Source: Phycisphaerae bacterium
GTDB lineage: Bacteria > Planctomycetota > Phycisphaerae > Phycisphaerales > UBA1924
Reading direction: 5' to 3'
Assembly: GCA_016873295.1 (NCBI GenBank)
Contig: VGXM01000004.1
Span: forward strand, 1-64,000
DNA: 64,000 nt
The position numbers and the translations under genes were made by a program. Positions 1 to 8,842 of this stretch are shown here, one piece after another. The notes under the pieces are model-generated. The model saw only the letters and a program-made list of their open reading frames with translations, searched no databases and was not told the origin of the DNA. Numbering within the stretch: position 1 is the first letter of the stretch; each line of letters opens with the position of its first letter.

Positions 1-1
1 G

Positions 2-2530
2 CTGACCGCCCGCCCCGAGCCCGCCAAGCCCGCGCCGTCTCCCGCGGCCGCGGGCACTCCGCCCGCTCCGCCGCCCCGCAGGCCGATCTTCGCCACGACC
101 GGCACGCTCGCGATCGCGCCGGGGGAGCGGGCGACGTTCGTCGCGGGCGAGACGGAGAACGCGCTGATCCTGACCGGCGGCGTGGCGCTGCAGTACGCCG
201 ACCACTCGGGCGCCCAGACCCTCGACCTGACGGCCCAGCGGGTCGTGGTGTTTCTGACCGGCTCCGGGCTGGACCAGGTGGGGAGCATCGGAATCGACCA
301 GGTGGAGGGCATCTATCTCGAAGGCGACGTGATCGCCAGCGACGGGCAGTACACGCTCCGCGGGCAGCGGGTCTTCTACGACGTCAAGCGCAACAAGGCG
401 GTGGTGCTCGACGCGGTGTTCTGGACCTACGACCGCCTGCGGCGCCTGCCGCTGTACGCAAGGGCCGAGGCCATCCGGCAGGTGTCGCAGGACGAGTTCC
501 ACGCGACGCAGGCGCGGCTGTCGGCCAGCGCCTTCTTCCGCCCCGGGTTCTCGATCGGGGCCCGCGAGGTGACGATCCGGCGTGACGCGTCGGCGCCGCC
601 GCCGGCGCCGGCGATCACCGCCCTCCCGCCGACCAGCGACACCGCCGACCCGGCCCGCCCCGAGCCGTCGCGCCTGTCCGTCGAGGCCAAGGGGGTCACG
701 CTGCGGGCGGGGGACGTGCCGTTCGCCTGGCTGCCCTCCTACTCGGGCAGCCCCGAGACGTTCCCGCTCCGCGACGTGTCGCTCTCCAACAGCAACGCGA
801 CCGGCCCGGGCATCAAGACGCAGTGGGATCTCTTCCACCTGCTGGGCATCAAGAAGCGCGGCGACGTCCGGACCGACCTGCTCGCCGACTGGTACCTCGA
901 CCGCGGGCCGGCCCTGGGGACGGAGCTGGAGTGGGATCGCCCCTCCGCGGCGGGGGGCCTGTTCGCCTACTCGGTCATCGACGACCGCGGCACCGACCTC
1001 TTCAAGCCCGGCACCAAGCTCGACCGCGGGGGCACGACCCGCGGCATGGTCCTGGGCGAGCACCGGCACAAGATCGACGAGCGCTGGTCCGCGTACTTCG
1101 AAGCCTCGTACCTCGGCGACCCCGCCTTTGTCGACGCATTCCTGGAGCGCCTCGGCGAGACCCGCCGCGAGTTCGCGACCCAGGCCATGGTCACGCGCCG
1201 GCACGAGAACGAGTTGGTCTGGTTCCGGGCCAAGGGCGACCTCAACGATTTCGTCGCCAACGAGCACCTCCTGCAGAGCCAGGGTTACAGCATCACGCGC
1301 CTTCCCGAGATCGGGTACGTCCTCCATGCCCAGGACCTGCTGCCCGGGCTGGCCCCGGGCGCCGTCCAGAGCTGGACCGACGCGCGGCTGGGCCGCCTGG
1401 GGATGAACTTCGACAAGCCCGCGGCCCGCGAGCGCGGATTCACCTTCCCGTCGCTCTCGCGCCGGGCCTTCGGGATCGACCCCGACGAGACGATCGCCCA
1501 GCGCCTGCGGCGCGAGGGCCTCTTCGAGGCCGACGTCTCGCGCTTCGACGTCCGCCAGGAGTTCACGGCCCCCTTCGCCCTGGGCCCGGTGCGCTTCACG
1601 CCCTTCGTGGTCGGGCGGTTCACGGCGTACGACGACGACTTCGCCGAGTTCTCGCCCGACGAGGACGACAACAACAGGGTGTGGGCCGGCGCGGGCGTGC
1701 GAGCCGCGACGACGTTGCAGCGCGTCGACGACTCGGTTTCGTCGCGCCTCCTCGACCTGCGCCGGATCCGGCACGTCGTCGAGCCGAGCGTGACGGTGTG
1801 GCACGCGGGCTCGACCGTCGACCGCGTCGACCTGCCCGTGTACGACGAGGAGGTCGAGTCGATCGCCGAGGGCTCGGCGGTGCGGGTGGGCCTGGACCAG
1901 ACGTGGCAGACCCAGCGCGGCGGGGCGGGGCGCTGGAGCACGGTGGACGTGCTGAGGCTCGACGCCGCCGTGGTCCTCTTCTCGGGCGACGCCGACCGCG
2001 ACTCGCCCATCGGGCGCTGGACGCCCGCGCGCCCGGAGCAGTCGCAGCCCGGCGAGTACGTGACCGCCGACCTGGTGTGGCAGACGACCGACGCGGTGGC
2101 CGTCGCGTCCAGCGCCGTCTTCGACCTGGAGCTCAACCAGCAGGCCCGCACCAGCGCCGGGGCCCTGGTCCAGCACGCCCCGACCTTCTCCAGCTTCGCC
2201 GAGGGGCGGTTCATCAACAGCCAGGACTCGACGTACCTGGACGCGGGCGTGCAGTACGCCATGAGCCGTCGCTACAACCTGCTCCTGGTCGGCAGCTACG
2301 ACCTCAAGAACGACGACCTGCACAGCGTGACCGCCGAGGTGCGGCGCTTCTCCGCCGGCATCCTGGTCGCCGTGTCCGTCGGGTACAACACGATCACCAG
2401 CGAGACGACGCTCGGGCTGACGCTCCGCCCGCTGGGGACCGGTGGGGACGCGGGGCTGCGCTTCCCCGGGTTCGGGGCCCAGCCCGGCAGGACGCCGAGC
2501 GACCTGCGGGGGACGGGGGCGCCCTGGTAG
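2..2530 (+). CDS. lptD: LptD/OstA-like outer-membrane LPS assembly protein, 5' end missing
   Basis: The frame is open from the window edge, so the true start lies upstream; 842 residues are visible. After an Ala/Pro-rich stretch, roughly the first 200 visible residues resemble the OstA/LptA jelly-roll (LTGGVALQYAD, YLEGDVIASDGQYTLRGQRV). The remainder has alternating hydrophobic strands and dense aromatic/charged residues, as expected of the LptD beta-barrel. In the known family LptD inserts lipopolysaccharide into the outer leaflet of the outer membrane with LptE. No LptE is recognisable here. The C-terminus lacks a clear terminal Phe, ending instead in a Gly/Pro-rich tail. It stops 3 bp before a convergent lipoprotein gene. 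The call is good at family level; whether it transports LPS in this lineage is inference. Confidence 0.75.
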   Translation: MTARPEPAKPAPSPAAAGTPPAPPPRRPIFATTGTLAIAPGERATFVAGETENALILTGGVALQYADHSGAQTLDLTAQRVVVFLTGSGLDQVGSIGIDQVEGIYLEGDVIASDGQYTLRGQRVFYDVKRNKAVVLDAVFWTYDRLRRLPLYARAEAIRQVSQDEFHATQARLSASAFFRPGFSIGAREVTIRRDASAPPPAPAITALPPTSDTADPARPEPSRLSVEAKGVTLRAGDVPFAWLPSYSGSPETFPLRDVSLSNSNATGPGIKTQWDLFHLLGIKKRGDVRTDLLADWYLDRGPALGTELEWDRPSAAGGLFAYSVIDDRGTDLFKPGTKLDRGGTTRGMVLGEHRHKIDERWSAYFEASYLGDPAFVDAFLERLGETRREFATQAMVTRRHENELVWFRAKGDLNDFVANEHLLQSQGYSITRLPEIGYVLHAQDLLPGLAPGAVQSWTDARLGRLGMNFDKPAARERGFTFPSLSRRAFGIDPDETIAQRLRREGLFEADVSRFDVRQEFTAPFALGPVRFTPFVVGRFTAYDDDFAEFSPDEDDNNRVWAGAGVRAATTLQRVDDSVSSRLLDLRRIRHVVEPSVTVWHAGSTVDRVDLPVYDEEVESIAEGSAVRVGLDQTWQTQRGGAGRWSTVDVLRLDAAVVLFSGDADRDSPIGRWTPARPEQSQPGEYVTADLVWQTTDAVAVASSAVFDLELNQQARTSAGALVQHAPTFSSFAEGRFINSQDSTYLDAGVQYAMSRRYNLLLVGSYDLKNDDLHSVTAEVRRFSAGILVAVSVGYNTITSETTLGLTLRPLGTGGDAGLRFPGFGAQPGRTPSDLRGTGAPW

Positions 2531-2533
2531 GGT

Positions 2534-3400
2534 CTACCGGGGGCCGGGGGCCTTGCTCCGGTCCTCGAGCAACCTCGTGTAGGCGTAGAACGCCATCGCC
2601 ATGGGGATGAAGGCCTTCTCGCCCGCGTTGCGCGACAGGCCGTCGAGGTTCGAGACGCGCCGCGTGCGCACGTCCGCGGTCAGGTCGATCACCACCTGGT
2701 CGAAGACCTTGACGACGCTGCCGATGACCGAGTACTCCTCGCGGCTGCGGGGAAGGAACTTGTCCGCGCCGGGCATGCCCGTGGGCAGCTCGATGTACCA
2801 CAGCCCCCGGCGCTGGCGCATGAGCAGCCCGATCACCGGGATGACCGGCTTGTCGTCGTACAGGATCGCGACCGTGGAGTCGTCGACGAACGCCGTCGAC
2901 AGCCGACCCTCCTGGTCCGCCAGCCATCCGAAGGGGTCGGCGAAGACATTGCGGATCAGCAGGGCGAACTGGTTCTGCTGGGCCCGGGCGGCGTTGCGGT
3001 CCCGCGGGGGGCGTCCGCCGGTGAACGCCTGGAGCAACCCTTGGGCCCGCGCCGACCCGGACCCCTTCTCGACGTCGCCCTTGAGCTTCTCGACCTCCTG
3101 AGGAAAGGCCTTGGCGATCTCCCCGGCCAGGTCCTGCATGTTTCCCAGCAGCGACCCCAGTCGCTTGAGCACCGCCGCCATCTCGCGCGAGTCGGCGTGG
3201 ATGAGGGTAACGATCTTCTTCGCCTCGCCCCTTTCGACCATCTTGCGGGCGGTGCGGAGGGTGGCGTCGGGGGTCTCCTGGCTGTACCCGTCGCCGTCGC
3301 CGCAGGCGGGCACCCCCGCCGCGAGCAGGCAGCCCAGGGCGACCAGGAGCACCCTGCGCACCCACGGCGCGCCCGCCATCGCTTCCTTGCCGACCGCCAT
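2534..3400 (-). CDS. putative lipoprotein of unknown function
   Basis: A 288-residue protein starting at ATG 3400. It has a basic N-terminus, a hydrophobic segment (about residues 14-32) and a candidate lipobox with Cys33 (VPAC). The mature part is helical (RTARKMVERGEAKKIVTLIH), followed by a region rich in beta-strand patterns. A longer upstream frame exists but its translation is low-complexity, and the signal sequence fixes this start. I do not recognise the family; the middle resembles small accumulation or stress lipoproteins only in general character. The gene converges with the lptD-like gene and diverges from thiS. Confidence 0.6.
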   Translation of the reverse strand: MAVGKEAMAGAPWVRRVLLVALGCLLAAGVPACGDGDGYSQETPDATLRTARKMVERGEAKKIVTLIHADSREMAAVLKRLGSLLGNMQDLAGEIAKAFPQEVEKLKGDVEKGSGSARAQGLLQAFTGGRPPRDRNAARAQQNQFALLIRNVFADPFGWLADQEGRLSTAFVDDSTVAILYDDKPVIPVIGLLMRQRRGLWYIELPTGMPGADKFLPRSREEYSVIGSVVKVFDQVVIDLTADVRTRRVSNLDGLSRNAGEKAFIPMAMAFYAYTRLLEDRSKAPGPR

Positions 3401-3500
3401 CGTCGGGGCCTCCTGTGCCAGCCGTGAAGCGTATCGCCCGACGGGGTGGCGGGCCGCTCGATCGCGGCGCGCCCCCGGCCCCCGAACTAGAGTTCCGCGC

Positions 3501-3701
3501 ATGGAGGTGATCGTCAACGGCAAGGCCGAGCAGGTGCCCGAGGGCACCACGCTCCGCGAGTTGATCGAGCGGGTTGGCCTGGCGCGGGCCGCGTGCGCCG
3601 CCGAGGTCAACACCCGCCTGGTCCCGCGCCGCGAGCACGAATCCACGCCCCTCGCCGGGGGGGACCGGGTCGAACTGGTCACCCTGGTCGGCGGCGGTTG
3701 A
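3501..3701 (+). CDS. thiS: sulfur carrier protein ThiS
   Basis: 66 residues, the normal size for ThiS. It has the ubiquitin-like fold pattern ([22 protein letters not shown]) and the essential C-terminal Gly-Gly (VTLVGGG). In the family the terminal glycine is adenylated by ThiF and converted to a thiocarboxylate that donates sulfur to the thiazole of thiamine. It lies 40 bp upstream of thiG, so the two are probably co-transcribed. A -10-like TAGAGT at 3488-3493 lies 7 nt before the ATG, with no convincing -35 and no TPP-riboswitch pattern upstream. Confidence 0.9.
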   Translation: MEVIVNGKAEQVPEGTTLRELIERVGLARAACAAEVNTRLVPRREHESTPLAGGDRVELVTLVGGG

Positions 3702-3741
3702 GCACGGAGAGCCCGGAGTGAGCCACGCGGCGTCCATCCCG

Positions 3742-4593
3742 ATGAACCAGCCCCGCGACACCCCCGAGCCGGGCGTCGAGCCCCTCGTGCTGGGCGGACG
3801 CCGGCTCGCCAGCCGCCTGATCGTCGGCACGGGCAAGTACCGCGACGCGGGCGTCATGCGGGCGGCGCTCGACGCCAGCGGCGCCGAGGTGGTGACGGTC
3901 GCGGTGCGGCGCGAGCGCCTCTACAACGACAAGGGCCAGTCGCTGCTGGACCACCTCGACCTGTCGCGGTACACGGTGCTGCCCAACACCGCCGGGTGCT
4001 TCTCGGCGCCCGACGCCGTGCGCGTCGCCCGCCTCGGGCGCGAGCTGCTCGAGCAGCTCCGCAACCCGGGGGCGTCGTGGGTGAAGGTCGAGGTGCTGGG
4101 GGACCGCAAGACGCTCCTGCCCGACCCCGCCGGCACCGTGGAGGCCACGCGCGAACTGGTCAAGGATGGGTTCCAGGTCCTGGCGTACACGAGCGACGAC
4201 CCGATCGCGGCGGTGCGGATCAAGGAGGCCGGGGCGGCCAGCGTCATGCCCGCGGGCAGCCCTATCGGGTCGGGCCAGGGCGTCCTGAACCGCAACAACG
4301 TCGTCCTGTGCCTGGAGCTGCTCAAGGAGGGGGACGCGGCGTACCCGGTCATCGTCGACGCGGGGGTCGGCTCGGCCAGCGACGTGTCGATCGCCATGGA
4401 GCTGGGGGCCGACGGCGTGCTGCTCAACACCGCCGTCGCCCACGCCAAGGACCCGGTCCTGATGGCACACGCCATGCGTCACGCGGTGCTCGCCGGTCGG
4501 CACAGCCGCCTGGCGGGCCGGATCCCCAGGCGCCTGTACGCCAGCGCCAGCAGCCCCTGGGAGGGCGTGATCTCGCACATCCCGGGCGAGTGA
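3742..4593 (+). CDS. thiG: thiazole synthase ThiG
   Basis: 283 residues, slightly longer than the usual 255 or so because of an N-terminal extension. ThiG condenses 1-deoxy-D-xylulose 5-phosphate, dehydroglycine and ThiS-thiocarboxylate into the thiazole phosphate of thiamine. The Schiff-base lysine is K115 in [16 protein letters not shown]. The TIM-barrel phosphate-binding signatures are present ([35 protein letters not shown]). An in-frame GTG at 3718 is an alternative start closer to thiS. ThiO/ThiH and ThiE are not in the window, so the rest of the pathway is elsewhere. Confidence 0.93.
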   Translation: MNQPRDTPEPGVEPLVLGGRRLASRLIVGTGKYRDAGVMRAALDASGAEVVTVAVRRERLYNDKGQSLLDHLDLSRYTVLPNTAGCFSAPDAVRVARLGRELLEQLRNPGASWVKVEVLGDRKTLLPDPAGTVEATRELVKDGFQVLAYTSDDPIAAVRIKEAGAASVMPAGSPIGSGQGVLNRNNVVLCLELLKEGDAAYPVIVDAGVGSASDVSIAMELGADGVLLNTAVAHAKDPVLMAHAMRHAVLAGRHSRLAGRIPRRLYASASSPWEGVISHIPGE

Positions 4594-4606
4594 GCCCGAA
4601 ACGGGC

Positions 4607-4635
4607 TTGAAATCCGCGGGCCTTCGCGTCACACT
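4607..4635 (+). promoter_or_regulatory. candidate sigma70-type promoter, possibly giving a leaderless mRNA
   Basis: TTGAAA (4607-4612) and CACACT (4630-4635) are separated by 17 bp. The -35 matches consensus at 5 of 6 positions; the -10 is weak. The ATG of the S41 peptidase begins 7 nt after the -10 and there is no Shine-Dalgarno sequence, so transcription may start at the initiation codon. Confidence 0.4.
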
Positions 4636-4641
4636 ACGCCC

Positions 4642-5925
4642 ATGCGATCGAGCCGCCTGACCGCGTGGATCCTCACGCTGCTCCTGACCGCCGCGGCCTG
4701 GGCCCAGCCCCTGACCCCCGAGCAGCGCGACGAGGTCCTCGCCGGCGTCACCCGCATCGTGACCGAGCGGGCGTACGTCCCGGGGATCGACCTGAGCCAG
4801 TGGCCCGAGAAGCTCGAAGCCCAGCGCGGCGAGATCGACAAGGCCGCCGACCACGCCGCCTTCGTCAGGGCCACCAACCGGGCCCTCCGCCAGTTCGGCA
4901 TCAGCCACATCCGCCTGCGCACGCCCCAGGCCCGCGAGGCCCGCGTCACGAACACCACGGTGGGCATCGGCGTCCAGGCCCGCCCCGAGGGCGACGGGCT
5001 GCTGCTCACCGACGTCGTCCCCGAGTCCCCCGCCGAGACCGCCGGGCTCCAGGCCGGCGACCGCATCGTCCAGGTGGACGGGCAGGCGGCCGACGGCGTG
5101 ACGGACCTGCAGGGTGCCGAGGGCTCCACGCTCACGATCAAGGTGATGTCCGCCACGGGCGAGGTCCGCGACCTCACGCTCATGCGGCAGCGCCTCTCCA
5201 ACAGGAGGCCCGAGACGCTCACCTGGGCCGACGATGACACCGCCGTGCTCAAGGTCTGGACCTTCTCCACCGGCTACGACCGCAAGAACATCGAGAAGCT
5301 CATGGAGGAGGCCCGCAAGGCGAACCGCCTGATCCTCGACCTGCGCTCCAACGGCGGGGGCCAGCTCCGCAACCTCATGCACCTGCTCGGGATGCTCCTG
5401 CCGCCCGAGACCGTCGTGGGCACGCCCCTCTCCAAGGTCGTCGCCGTCAAGACCCGGACCGACGACGATGGCAAGGAGTCGGTCGACCTGGAGGCCATGG
5501 CCGAGTCGGCGGCCCGGCGCATGTCGACCAGCGCCCGCGACGGCAAGCCCTTCGCCGGCCGGATCGCCGTGCTCGTCAACCGCGGGTCGGCCAGTTGCTC
5601 GGAGATCGCCGCGGCGGCGCTGAAGGAGTCGCTCGACTCGCCGATCGTCGGCTCCCCCACCGCCGGGGCCGTGCTCTTCTCCAGCTTCGCCCGCCTGCCG
5701 CACGGGTTCGAGATCCAGTACCCGGGCGCCGACTTCCTCACCGCCAGGGGGCGCCGCCTGGAGGGCAACCCCCTCCGACCCGACGCCTTCGCCCCGACGC
5801 CCCGGCGCGGCGAGCAGGACCAGGGCATCGCCAAGGCGCTCGAGCTGCTCAGGGCCGCGGGCCTGCCGGCGGCGGAAGACGCGCCCGCCCCGCCCATCGA
5901 AGAGCCCGTGCCCGCGGGGGTCTGA
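4642..5925 (+). CDS. S41-family serine peptidase with PDZ domain, secreted
   Basis: 427 residues. A signal peptide spans residues 1-21 (cleavage likely after AWA). An N-terminal helical region follows, then a PDZ domain (about 105-180, with ESPAETAGLQAGDRIVQVDG), then the tail-specific protease fold. The probable catalytic serine is S318 in VNRGSASCSE. The CtpA-type lysine motif (GKG) is absent: the equivalent segment reads GSPTAGAV, as in the tricorn/IRBP branch of S41. H89 in GISHIRLR fits the histidine used by that branch. It therefore acts in the periplasm or at the outer face of the inner membrane on unknown substrates. The gene is convergent with the aminotransferase gene. Confidence 0.8.
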   Translation: MRSSRLTAWILTLLLTAAAWAQPLTPEQRDEVLAGVTRIVTERAYVPGIDLSQWPEKLEAQRGEIDKAADHAAFVRATNRALRQFGISHIRLRTPQAREARVTNTTVGIGVQARPEGDGLLLTDVVPESPAETAGLQAGDRIVQVDGQAADGVTDLQGAEGSTLTIKVMSATGEVRDLTLMRQRLSNRRPETLTWADDDTAVLKVWTFSTGYDRKNIEKLMEEARKANRLILDLRSNGGGQLRNLMHLLGMLLPPETVVGTPLSKVVAVKTRTDDDGKESVDLEAMAESAARRMSTSARDGKPFAGRIAVLVNRGSASCSEIAAAALKESLDSPIVGSPTAGAVLFSSFARLPHGFEIQYPGADFLTARGRRLEGNPLRPDAFAPTPRRGEQDQGIAKALELLRAAGLPAAEDAPAPPIEEPVPAGV

Positions 5926-5929
5926 AGGG

Positions 5930-6015
5930 CGTCACGCGCCGTTCCGCACGGACGTCGCACGCTTCCCGGGATCGATCCGGGGATCCGTCGCGGACTCCTC
6001 ATCCCCGGCGTGACG
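5930..6015. terminator. inverted repeat between convergent genes
   Basis: The arms CGTCACGC (5930-5937) and GCGTGACG (6008-6015) flank a segment that itself holds smaller GATCGATCCG-type palindromes. The site occupies the 102-bp gap between the S41 peptidase and aminotransferase stop codons. There is no T-tract. A bidirectional termination role is inference. Confidence 0.3.
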
Positions 6016-6027
6016 GAGGCGCCTGCG

Positions 6028-7590
6028 TCAGCCCGCGGCCCTGGCCAGCCCCTTCTCCAGGCACGCGAAGACCTTGGGCCAGTGCTCGTCCCTCATCGCG
6101 GGCAGGGGCGGCAGCATGCGCAGGTGGTACGGGCCGTGCCCGCAGTAGAAGACGATCACGCCCTCCTCGAAGCACGCCTTGCACGCGGCCTGGACCTTGT
6201 CCTTCCGCCCGCCGAAGGGGGTCAGGCGCATCATGCCTCCCAACCCGTCGACCAGGCGGTCGCCGCCGCCGTTGAGGGCGTCGACCGGCGGGAACCACTC
6301 GGGGTGCTTCTGGATCAGGGCCCGGGCGTGCGAGCGGAAGAGGGCGTGGTGGCGCGCGAAGTGCCCGCGCTCGCCGAAGTACCCGTTGGCGGGGTCGGCC
6401 AGCCGCTCGATGACGCGCTGCCCGACGCGGAAGGAGACGCCCTCCCCGGTGAAGGTACCGGAGAGGAGGGCCGACCTGGGGTTGAACTCCTCGGTCCACA
6501 GCGTCGCGCAGGCCTGCGTCATCTTGCCGACGCAGAGCACGTCGACGTAGTCGCCCAGGTCGAAGTGCTCGTAGGCGAACATCCGGGGCGTGCGCCCGAA
6601 GGTCTGGATCTCGTCGTCCCAGATGGCGATGCGGTGGGCCCGGCACGCGTCCATCAGCGCCTTGAAGAAGTCGCGGTCCCCTACGTTGAACCCGCCCTCG
6701 CCCTGGGCCAGCTCGAAGATGAAGCACGCGTGCCCGCCCGGGTAGCGCCGGGCGTACTGCTCCACCTGCTTCACCGCGGCGTCAATGAAACGGGCCTTGC
6801 CCTGTGGGCCCGGGCCGAGGCGCTCCGCGGCCCAGGGGTCCCAGAAGGGCACGTAGTCGACGAACACGCCGTTGGGAAGCCCCTCGCGCCCCTGGTGGCT
6901 GTCGCCGATCTGGGCCATGACCAGCGACCGCCCCATGAAGCAGTCCTGGAACGCCAGCACGCGCATGCTGGGCGTGGTGTTGGCGAGCAGCACCTCGGGC
7001 TTGACGGCCGCGCCGCCCGCCGGGCCCTGGACCTGGTCCAGGTACTTCTTCTGGAAGCACACCTTCAGCGCGTTCTCGTTGGCCATCGCGCCGCCCGTCG
7101 CCAGGTACGAGTACTTGAGCCGGCTGCTCTTGCGGGCCTGTTCGAGCAGCACCTCGGCGAAGCGGTAGGGCTCGAAGTTGGACTGCAGGTTGCCGTGCTT
7201 GAGCGTGTCGTCGAGGCCCGAGACGAGGGCCCGCTCGGCCAGGTCGGCGTCGGAGTGCCCGAAGAAGTGCACGCCGATCCCGCAGATCATGTCCCACTTC
7301 ACGCTGCCGTCGGCCAGCTCCACCAGCGGCCCGTTCCCCACGCCCGAGCCCAGCATGGGGTAGAGCAGCGGGCGCCCCCGAGCCGCGGCGGCCCGGGCCA
7401 TCAGGTCCTCGTACCCCTGCTTCCGCCCGGGCAGGGGGGGGCGGGCCTCGGTGATCTGGGCCGACGCGGCCCGCAGTTCCTTCAGCGCGGCGTCGACCGC
7501 CTCCCGCACCCTGGGGTTGGCGGCGAGGCGCTCGCCCGCCGTCAACTCGGTCGCTGCGGAGGTGGGCGTCGGTGTCTGCGTCGTCGTCAT
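6028..7590 (-). CDS. class III PLP-dependent aminotransferase
   Basis: 520 residues with the fold type I class III pattern. The pyridoxal-phosphate lysine is K356 (CVGKMTQA) and the ring-nitrogen aspartate is D326 in WDDEIQTFGRTPRMF. Other marks are HGNLQSNFEPYRFAEVLL and LATGGAMANENALKVCF. The family moves amino groups from omega-amino acids (GABA, ornithine, lysine) to 2-oxo acids; the exact substrate cannot be read here. It is longer than most members (about 430) owing to an N-terminal extension of about 60 residues. It is the last gene of the minus-strand run that starts at 15801. The 21-bp gap from the M20 peptidase gene suggests co-transcription and perhaps a linked amino-acid or dipeptide pathway. 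Confidence 0.85.
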   Translation of the reverse strand: MTTTQTPTPTSAATELTAGERLAANPRVREAVDAALKELRAASAQITEARPPLPGRKQGYEDLMARAAAARGRPLLYPMLGSGVGNGPLVELADGSVKWDMICGIGVHFFGHSDADLAERALVSGLDDTLKHGNLQSNFEPYRFAEVLLEQARKSSRLKYSYLATGGAMANENALKVCFQKKYLDQVQGPAGGAAVKPEVLLANTTPSMRVLAFQDCFMGRSLVMAQIGDSHQGREGLPNGVFVDYVPFWDPWAAERLGPGPQGKARFIDAAVKQVEQYARRYPGGHACFIFELAQGEGGFNVGDRDFFKALMDACRAHRIAIWDDEIQTFGRTPRMFAYEHFDLGDYVDVLCVGKMTQACATLWTEEFNPRSALLSGTFTGEGVSFRVGQRVIERLADPANGYFGERGHFARHHALFRSHARALIQKHPEWFPPVDALNGGGDRLVDGLGGMMRLTPFGGRKDKVQAACKACFEEGVIVFYCGHGPYHLRMLPPLPAMRDEHWPKVFACLEKGLARAAG

Positions 7591-7611
7591 TGTGTTCCCT
7601 GAAGGCCCGTG

Positions 7612-8838
7612 TCAGCCCGCCGGCACGGGCGGCGGCGCCCCGCCCTCGGTCAGCCGGTGGATCACGAGCGCCGCCAACTGGCAGCGCTCGACGAGGCTGG
7701 GAAGCTCGATCCACTCGTCGGTCGTGTGGAGCCCCCCGCCCCGCACGCCAAGCGTATCGACCGTGGGCAGCCCATGCGCCTGGAGGTTGTTCCCGTCGCA
7801 CACGCCGCCCGTCGAGCCCCACGGCAGCTCGCGCCCCAGGTCCTCGCTGGCCCGACGGACCAGCGCCGCCAGCCCCCGCACGCCGTCGGTCAAGGGCTTG
7901 GCGGGGCGGGCGAAGCTGCGGCGCACCCGGACGCGCGGCAGCGAGTCGCCCGGCGTCGACAACGCGTCCAGCTCCCGCCCGAGGCGCTCCGACTGCTCGG
8001 CCGTCTTGAAGCGCACGTTCCCGAGCGCCCGGGCCCGGTCGGGAACCACGTTGGGCGCCACGCCCCCCGAGATCGGTGCAAGGTTGACCACGACGCCTCC
8101 CGGCACGTCCACCAGCCCGTCGCACCGCACGATGCACCGGGCCAGCCCGACCACGGCGGAGGCCCCGGACGCAAAGTCGCGCCCCACGTGCGCCGATCGC
8201 CCCTCCACGTCGATCACGAACTGCCCGCTCCCCGAGCGCTCCACCACGAGCCCGCCGTTGCCCATCGCCGGCTCGAACACCAGCCCGACGTCGTGCCGCC
8301 GGGCCTGGTCGCCCAGCGCCGCCGACGAGTGGTACGACCCCGTCTCCTCGTCGCTGTTGAACACGAAGGTCCAGGAGACCTCGAGCCCGGCCTCGTCGAG
8401 GGCTTCGAGCGCGGCGACGGCGATCACGAGCCCGCCCTTCATGTCCACGCACCCGGGCCCGGTCGCCCGCGACCCGTCGCCGGACACCACCAGCTCGCGG
8501 AACGGCCCCGCCGGGTCGTGCACCGTGTCGAGGTGCCCCGAGAGGAGCACTCGGCACCGGGCGCCGGGGCGGAGCCGCGAGCACACCGCGGTCGGGGGCG
8601 GGGCGCGTCCCGCCCCGGTCAGCCACTCCTCCGCCGGTTCGCCCGGCACGAGCCGGACGTCCGCACCCAGCCGCCCGAGGCGCTCGCAGAAGATCCCGCG
8701 CTCCCGGTCCAGGGCCTCGGCGTTGAACCCGCCCGTGGGCAGCCCGACGTGCAGGCGCAGGTCGTCGAGCAGCGCCGAGCGGCGCGACTCGATCCGCTGG
8801 CACAACCCGGACTCGATGGAGGTCAATCCCAATCGCAC
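7612..8838 (-). CDS. M20-family metallopeptidase (ArgE/DapE/carboxypeptidase G2-like)
   Basis: About 408 residues. The di-zinc ligands are visible in family order: His in SGHLDTVHD, Asp in GPGCVDMKGG, the Glu-Glu pair in NSDEETGS, and a Glu in LVFEPAMG. The dimerisation-domain signature VEGRSAHVG is also present. Members hydrolyse N-acyl amino acids or dipeptides in the cytoplasm. The start is uncertain: GTG 8838 is chosen because it begins just after the M48 gene stop (8843-8845), and TTG 8832 and 8826 are alternatives. None has a good ribosome-binding site, suggesting coupling to upstream translation. Confidence 0.82.
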   Translation of the reverse strand: MRLGLTSIESGLCQRIESRRSALLDDLRLHVGLPTGGFNAEALDRERGIFCERLGRLGADVRLVPGEPAEEWLTGAGRAPPPTAVCSRLRPGARCRVLLSGHLDTVHDPAGPFRELVVSGDGSRATGPGCVDMKGGLVIAVAALEALDEAGLEVSWTFVFNSDEETGSYHSSAALGDQARRHDVGLVFEPAMGNGGLVVERSGSGQFVIDVEGRSAHVGRDFASGASAVVGLARCIVRCDGLVDVPGGVVVNLAPISGGVAPNVVPDRARALGNVRFKTAEQSERLGRELDALSTPGDSLPRVRVRRSFARPAKPLTDGVRGLAALVRRASEDLGRELPWGSTGGVCDGNNLQAHGLPTVDTLGVRGGGLHTTDEWIELPSLVERCQLAALVIHRLTEGGAPPPVPAG

Positions 8839-8842
8839 CTCA

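Noticed and set aside
3401-3500. Possible TPP riboswitch upstream of thiS
   Set aside because: The 100-bp gap lacks the CTGAGA and ACCTGA-type conserved elements of the THI box.
5595-6275. Plus-strand frame extending past the S41 gene end
   Set aside because: Out of frame with the peptidase and of shadow composition.
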